Of a DNA stretch of 15,856 nt, positions 12,244 to 15,856 are shown piece after piece (the stretch's first letter is position 1; every line of letters starts with the position of its first letter). The DNA is from DAIOHQ01 sp036744635 (GTDB taxonomy: Bacteria; Planctomycetota; Phycisphaerae; Tepidisphaerales; Tepidisphaeraceae), in the NCBI GenBank assembly GCA_036744635.1, contig DAIOHQ010000103.1:1-15856 (forward strand). The letters are read 5' to 3'. The notes beneath the pieces were generated by a model, which searched no databases, was not told where the DNA came from, and was given only the letters and a program-made list of their open reading frames with translations. The position numbers and the translations under genes are program-made.

Positions 12244-12525
12244 CGTATCCTGGACAAGAAGCAGAAGACCGGCTTTGCCGGCGTGCCCGAGGAGATCCGG
12301 AACTTCCACATCGGCGGCTACCAAGTGTGCCAGAAGTGGCTCAAGGACCGCAAGGGCCGTACGCTGAGCAAGGACGACCTGATCCACTACCAGAAGATCG
12401 TCGTCGCCCTGCACGAGACCATCCGGCTGATGAAGGAGATCGACGAGGTGATCGAAAAACACGGCGGCTGGCCGGGGGCGTTCGTGACAAACCCAGGGAC
12501 GAAGGGAGCAAGTCATGGGACGTGA
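12244..12525 (+). pseudogene. Type ISP restriction enzyme 3' end remnant
   Basis: Directly after the DUF1828 stop the same frame continues RILDKKQKTGFAGVPEEIRN, then FHIGGYQVCQKWLKDRKGRT, LSKDDLIHYQKIVVALHETI and RLMKEIDEVIEKHGGWPGAF. FHIGGYQVCxKWLKDRKGR and HYQKIVVAL are the hallmark C-terminus of type ISP restriction-modification enzymes (single-chain methylase-translocase-nucleases of over 1000 residues). Only about 90 residues remain. A GTG at 12283 could start a short peptide, but it has no clear ribosome binding site. The rest of the enzyme is absent from the window. Confidence 0.8.
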
Positions 12526-12724
12526 GCATTTCATCAGTCAACGCGCGTACCACGAGGATTCGGGTCACGAGGGCGTCATTCTCGACGTGCACCTGCACCT
12601 GCGGCCGCAGACGGCGGAGTTCTGGCACGATGGCACCAGGCAGGAGGATGCCAACTGGGTCAACCTGGAGAAGCTGAAGCTGATTCCGGCGGGCGCGGGC
12701 GACGACCAGCAAGCCGAAACCTGA
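12515..12724 (+). CDS. Small hypothetical protein linked to restriction genes
   Basis: 69 residues: MGREHFISQRAYHEDSGHEG, VILDVHLHLRPQTAEFWHDG, then WVNLEKLKLIPAG and a polar tail. ATG 12515 follows GAAGGGAG and overlaps the end of the type ISP remnant by 11 nt in another frame, the usual arrangement of a translationally coupled gene downstream of a restriction enzyme. Family not recognised. No signal peptide, membrane segment or catalytic motif is visible. It is the last gene of the accessory region and faces xseA convergently. Confidence 0.5.
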   Translation: MGREHFISQRAYHEDSGHEGVILDVHLHLRPQTAEFWHDGTRQEDANWVNLEKLKLIPAGAGDDQQAET

Positions 12725-12851
12725 AGCACGCCGCGGGCGTCGCGGGCCCCCATCCGATAATACCGCCCCCGCGCCGCTGCGGCGGTTGAGACCAGGAAAC
12801 TCCGCGTTTTTTTGCGGTTTGACGGCCGGTCGTTGCGGGGCGGGGGCGCTT

Positions 12852-12910
12852 GTTTACGTGTCGGCGGGGCGTGTTTGCCTGTCGAGAGCCGCTAATTACC
12901 TGTCGGGAGC
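12852..12910. repeat. Three imperfect ~21-bp repeats in the island/xseA gap
   Basis: GTTTACGTGTCGG (12852), GTTTGCCTGTCGAGAGCC (12872) and AATTACCTGTCGGGAGCC (12893) form degenerate repeats spaced 20-21 bp. The gap 12725-12959 holds no gene; it contains these repeats, a GC hairpin and the duplicated xseA end. Confidence 0.35.
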
Positions 12911-12920
12911 CTCGGATTGG

Positions 12921-12938
12921 CCGCCGGTACTCCGGCGG
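12921..12938. repeat. GC-rich hairpin CCGCCGG-TACT-CCGGCGG
   Basis: A perfect 7-bp stem with loop TACT, the same GGTACTCC core as the element copies inside the methyltransferase gene. It lies 21 nt past the xseA stop, between convergent genes, so it could slow transcription from either side, but it lacks a T-run. Confidence 0.6.
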
Positions 12939-12942
12939 AATT

Positions 12943-12972
12943 GCTCACCGCAGGAGTGCTCACCGCAGGTGG
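12943..12972. repeat. 15-bp tandem near-duplication of the xseA 3' end
   Basis: GCTCACCGCAGG occurs at 12943-12954 and 12958-12969. The second copy encodes the last codons and stop of xseA on the minus strand. The 14-mer GCTCACCGCAGGTG (12958-12971) also occurs at 8294-8307 in the AlbA-encoding region. Confidence 0.55.
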
Positions 12973-14558
12973 TCGAAGAGCTTGAGCTGCTGGCCATCTT
13001 CGACGACTGACTCCACTTGGCCATCGGCGAAGCGGGTGACGATGTGCTCGCCGATCTTCAGGTGCTGGGCGCTGCGGACGACTTTGCCATCCTTCTTGCG
13101 GGTGGTGATGGTGTAGCCGCGCCCCAGGACCTGCTCGGGGCCGATGGCGAGGAGATGGGTTTGCAGAATGGCGAGCCGGGACTGCTGGTGGCTCAAGCCG
13201 GCCGCGACAGCGCGGGTGAGTTGCTTGTGAAGGGTCTGCAGGCGCTGTTGCTGCAGATGAATCGTGTGCCGGGGGTGGCGCTCGATCAGGCGGGAGGAGA
13301 GATCGCCGAGGGTGTCGCGGCGGGTGCGCATCTGGGTCGCCGTCAGCCCGCGCAGGCGGCCTTCGGCTTCGGTGAGGCTCTGGCGCAGCCGGCTTATGAT
13401 CGCGGCCGGGCGGTGGGCGTCCAGCCTCAGCACTGTCTGCTGCACTCTCTCACGCAAGTCGCGCAGGCGCCGGCCCAGGGCGATCTGCATGCCCCGCCCG
13501 CGGTCATCGAGCACCTGGCGCAGGCGGTTCACCTGGTCGAGGGGCCGGCGGAAGGTTTCGTGGCGCTCGATGGCGGAAAGGCGCTGGCGGGTTTCCTGGA
13601 GAATGTTGCGCATGGCCCGCGCCAGCCGTTCGCCGCCGGCGTGCAGATCGGATTTGGCCCCCCGCCAGTGGGCGGTGATGACCTGCGCCGCCTCGGTCGG
13701 GGTGTGGGCGTGGTGGTCGGCCACCAGGTCGGCGATGGACACATCCACCTCGTGGCCGATCCCGGTCACGATGGGAATCAACGAGGCCGCGATCGCCCGC
13801 GCCACCACTTCTTCGTTGAACTCCCACAAGTCTTCCAGCGAACCGCCGCCGCGGGCGAGCAGGATGACATCGCAGCCGAGGGATTCGCGACATTCGCTGA
13901 GATGCTGGATGGCGGCGGCGATTTTCTCGGCGGCGCCATCGCCCTGCACCGGCACGTGGTAGATGCACAGCTTGATCCAGGGGAACCGGCGCAGCACCTT
14001 GAGCATATCCTGCACGGCGGCGGTGTCTTTGCCGGTCACCAGCACAACCCGCGCAGGGTAGGTTGGGATGGGCTTTTTGCGCTCGGGGGCGAAGAGGCCC
14101 TGCGACTCCAGCTTGGCCTTGAGCTGCTGAAACGCCAGTTCCAGCGCGCCCTGGCCGAGCGGGGAGATATTGGAGACTTGAATCTGGTAGCGGCCGCGCT
14201 GTTGATAGACGACCACCGCGCCGCGCACCAGCACCTCCATTCCCTCTTTGGGCTGGAATTTCAGGCGGGCGGCGTCGCTGCGCCACATCACGCAGTCGAT
14301 GCAGGCACCCTGCTCCTTGAGCGTGAAATAGAGATGCCCGGATGCTCCGTGCAGCTTGCAGTTGCTAATCTCGGCCTGCACCAGCACGCGCTCGGGCAGG
14401 TTGGTCTTGAGCACGCGGTCGATCATGGCGCTGAGCTGGGAAACCGTCAGCGGCTTGTCGTCGGATTTGTTGATCGGCGCCAGGGGCGCGGCTGCGCGGG
14501 CGGCGGCTTTGGTCTCGCGCAGCTTGGCCTGGAAATCAAAAAAGTTGCCGGTGGTCAT
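12960..14558 (-). CDS. xseA: Exodeoxyribonuclease VII large subunit
   Basis: 532 residues, longer than E. coli XseA (456) through an N-terminal extension (about 35 residues, Ala/Lys-rich) and a long coiled-coil region. Residues 37-115 form the OB-fold DNA-binding domain (PLTVSQLSAMIDRVLKTNLP, then AEISNCKLHGASGHLYFTLK). The catalytic domain has VTGKDTAAVQDMLKVLRRFP, ARGGGSLEDLWEFNEE (235-250) and GIGHEVDVSIADLVADHHAH then TPTEAAQ (266-292); R236, H269 and D272 match essential positions of the family. A coiled-coil stretch follows (about 320-460), then the LGRGYTITTRKKDGKVVRSA end. The enzyme degrades single-stranded DNA with the small subunit XseB, which is not encoded in the window. ATG 14558 has only a weak ribosome binding site. 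It is a housekeeping gene marking the island boundary. Confidence 0.96.
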   Translation of the reverse strand: MTTGNFFDFQAKLRETKAAARAAAPLAPINKSDDKPLTVSQLSAMIDRVLKTNLPERVLVQAEISNCKLHGASGHLYFTLKEQGACIDCVMWRSDAARLKFQPKEGMEVLVRGAVVVYQQRGRYQIQVSNISPLGQGALELAFQQLKAKLESQGLFAPERKKPIPTYPARVVLVTGKDTAAVQDMLKVLRRFPWIKLCIYHVPVQGDGAAEKIAAAIQHLSECRESLGCDVILLARGGGSLEDLWEFNEEVVARAIAASLIPIVTGIGHEVDVSIADLVADHHAHTPTEAAQVITAHWRGAKSDLHAGGERLARAMRNILQETRQRLSAIERHETFRRPLDQVNRLRQVLDDRGRGMQIALGRRLRDLRERVQQTVLRLDAHRPAAIISRLRQSLTEAEGRLRGLTATQMRTRRDTLGDLSSRLIERHPRHTIHLQQQRLQTLHKQLTRAVAAGLSHQQSRLAILQTHLLAIGPEQVLGRGYTITTRKKDGKVVRSAQHLKIGEHIVTRFADGQVESVVEDGQQLKLFDHLR

Positions 14559-14574
14559 TAGTTAGCTCGGATTA

Positions 14575-14716
14575 TTCACCGCAGAGACGCGGAGAGCGCA
14601 GAGAAGAAAAATGCTGAAACGTGAAACGTGAAACATGAAGACGACGCCTCTCTTCATGTTGCACGGTTCACGTTTCTGAATGGTCTTCTCTGCGTCCTCT
14701 GCGTCTCTGCGGTGAA
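14575..14716. repeat. 142-bp near-perfect palindromic repeat (MITE/REP-like)
   Basis: TTCACCGCAGAGACGC at 14575-14590 mirrors GCGTCTCTGCGGTGAA at 14701-14716, and the match continues inward through CGCAGAGAAGA. Inner arms AAACGTGAAACGTGAAACAT and the complement of the right side agree at 23 of 25 positions around a short central loop. The element fills most of the gap between xseA and the esterase gene. The CACCGCAGAGACGCAGAG family is, from memory, a widespread interspersed repeat in environmental bacterial genomes. No transposase is nearby. Confidence 0.85.
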
Positions 14717-14753
14717 CCTGCATTTCTGAACATGTTCATCGACATCACGCCCG

Positions 14754-15698
14754 CTACACCATTTCCATCATCGCCCGCCAGCGGGTCTCCAGGTGGTCGG
14801 CGGGGACTTCGTGCTTGTGAAAAGGATAGATCTCCATCTTCTTCTCGGCGGTCATGTGATTGTACACCGCGTAGATCGTGCTCGGCGGGCAGACGTCATC
14901 GCACAGGCAATTGCAGACGATGGTCTTGCAGGTGATCCAGGGGGCCAGGTTGAGATTATCGCAGTAGCTCAACGTGCGCAGGGCCGCATCGGTGAGGTGC
15001 GGGAAGGACTTGAGGAAGGCGGGGATTTCGACGTAAGGCCCGGCCGGGGTGATGTTGATGGCGCGGCGGTAATCGCACATGAACGGCACATCCGGCAGCG
15101 CCAAAGCCGGGCGGTCCGACAGCGCCGCCACCGCCAGGGTGATCCCGCCGCCCTGGCTGACGCCGTGTACGATCAGCCGATCCTCATCCACCTCTTCGCG
15201 CTTGGCCAGCAGCTCCAGGGCCCGCAGGGCGTCGGCGTAAACATGGCGATAGTAGTAGGATTGGGGGTCGCGGATGCCCATGGTCATCCAGCCGGAGAAA
15301 TGCCCTTCGGGATAGAGCGCGGAATCCTGCGACTGGCCGTTTTGTCCGCGGCAATCCATCGTCAGCACGCAGATTCCCTGCGCTGCCGCCGCCACCAGAT
15401 CCACCGGCCGCGGGCCGGCGCCGCCGTAACCGTGGTAGATGCACAGGCCGGCGTATCTGCCGGCGGCGCTGGGGCGAACGTACCAGCCGGCGATTCGTCC
15501 TCCGCCGAATCCGTCGAAACGCACCGCATAACATTCCAGCCCCTTGGCCGGCAGCGGATAGGGAATCAGTTCGGCGTTGAGCGGCTGGCTGAGCGCGGCG
15601 GCAGTCGTCTTCTTCCAGAACTGCTCAAAATCCTCCTCGCGATTGAGAGACGGCTTGTAGAGCCGCAGTTGTTCGAGGGGCATATCAACGGATGGCAT
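14754..15698 (-). CDS. Acetylxylan esterase / cephalosporin-C deacetylase family (CE7) hydrolase
   Basis: 314 residues, the normal CE7 length. ATG 15698 is preceded by GAAGGAGA, so the longer open frame to 15854 is not used. Alpha/beta-hydrolase landmarks: oxyanion-side YHGYGG (88-93), RGQ (117-119, the CE7 signature), nucleophile elbow GVSQGG with S181, D267 in CDDVCPPST, and H296 in HKHEV; these match the Ser-Asp-His triad and the RGQ, GxSQGG and HE motifs of the family. CE7 enzymes remove acetyl groups from xylooligosaccharides and cephalosporin C; a role in plant or algal polysaccharide use is likely. No signal peptide is evident, so it is probably cytoplasmic, acting on imported oligosaccharides. 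Unusually, five cysteines (257, 262, 264, 266, 270) surround the catalytic Asp. Confidence 0.93.
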   Translation of the reverse strand: MPSVDMPLEQLRLYKPSLNREEDFEQFWKKTTAAALSQPLNAELIPYPLPAKGLECYAVRFDGFGGGRIAGWYVRPSAAGRYAGLCIYHGYGGAGPRPVDLVAAAAQGICVLTMDCRGQNGQSQDSALYPEGHFSGWMTMGIRDPQSYYYRHVYADALRALELLAKREEVDEDRLIVHGVSQGGGITLAVAALSDRPALALPDVPFMCDYRRAINITPAGPYVEIPAFLKSFPHLTDAALRTLSYCDNLNLAPWITCKTIVCNCLCDDVCPPSTIYAVYNHMTAEKKMEIYPFHKHEVPADHLETRWRAMMEMV

Positions 15699-15782
15699 AG
15701 GTCTCCTTCGGTGGACGTGCGCACAGAATACCGTCGTAGGGTTTCGGTTCAAAGCGGAAGGCCGCGCGCCAGCACGGGCAAT

Positions 15783-15829
15783 ATGGCTGGATTCGGACAG
15801 GTGAGTACACCTGCCGCTCATCCAGCCAT
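15783..15829. repeat. Nested inverted repeat upstream of the esterase
   Basis: ATGGCTGGAT (15783-15792) pairs with ATCCAGCCAT (15820-15829), and CAGGTG (15798-15803) pairs with CACCTG (15808-15813) around the loop AGTA. It lies about 85 nt upstream of the esterase start. It could be an operator, an RNA leader hairpin or the end of a gene outside the window; there is no T-run on either side in view. Confidence 0.55.
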
Positions 15830-15856
15830 GGCAGACAGGAATGATCTGCCCCACCA

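Noticed and set aside
12921..12938. Hairpin considered as an intrinsic terminator for xseA
   Set aside because: No run of T follows on either strand; it fits a repeat-family core better.
12786..13010. Plus-strand frame running from the gap into the xseA end
   Set aside because: It starts in repeats and its last part is antisense to the xseA C-terminus; composition is not protein-like.
13017..14561. 514-residue plus-strand open frame opposite xseA
   Set aside because: It is the antisense of a clear XseA; its Gly/Ala/His-rich composition and lack of motifs are typical of shadow frames in GC-rich DNA.

Overview
The window is GC-rich DNA (roughly 60-70% in the stretches I counted) from a bacterium. 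High GC3 codon use, a long exodeoxyribonuclease VII large subunit, a CE7-type sugar esterase and abundant palindromic repeats (a C-rich CCCTCxCCCGG family and a TTCACCGCAGAGACGC family) would suit a planctomycete or another PVC-group genome. That placement is an inference; there is no rRNA or other decisive marker here.

Region 1 (1-446) holds no convincing gene, only short repeats: three GCGCTAT motifs, an 18-bp tandem duplication and a perfect 12-bp hairpin. Region 2 (447-8504) is one tightly packed plus-strand operon that looks like a defence system. It encodes a PLD-nuclease/SNF2 helicase, a small DUF4258-like toxin and its partner (4-nt overlap), and a 1416-residue Eco57I-like N6-adenine methyltransferase. 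The methyltransferase has a putative N-terminal nuclease motif and a C-terminal AlbA_2/Schlafen-type domain, and starts with TTG after a strong ribosome binding site. It carries two in-frame copies of a palindromic repeat, and its presumed target-recognition segment is markedly AT-richer than its flanks.

Region 3 (8505-12725) is a rearranged accessory zone. Three ~92% identical copies of a 108-nt restriction-enzyme 3' end, one copy of the AlbA 3' end and one type ISP 3' end lie scattered in it, usually just upstream of an accessory gene: a truncated RhuM-like gene, an intact dinD, a frameshifted and chimeric dinD paralogue, and a DUF1828 gene. A small minus-strand gene pair (50-residue protein plus a truncated ADP-ribosyltransferase-like protein) sits among them with its own promoter. 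I read this as successive insertions and deletions recombining at the 3' ends of restriction genes.

Region 4 (12726-15856) returns to housekeeping DNA on the minus strand: xseA (convergent with the island), a 142-bp near-perfect palindrome, and an acetylxylan esterase/cephalosporin-C deacetylase family gene with a full catalytic triad. The best candidate for an undescribed system is the helicase / toxin-antitoxin / methyltransferase-AlbA operon together with the recurring 3'-end fragments downstream of it.
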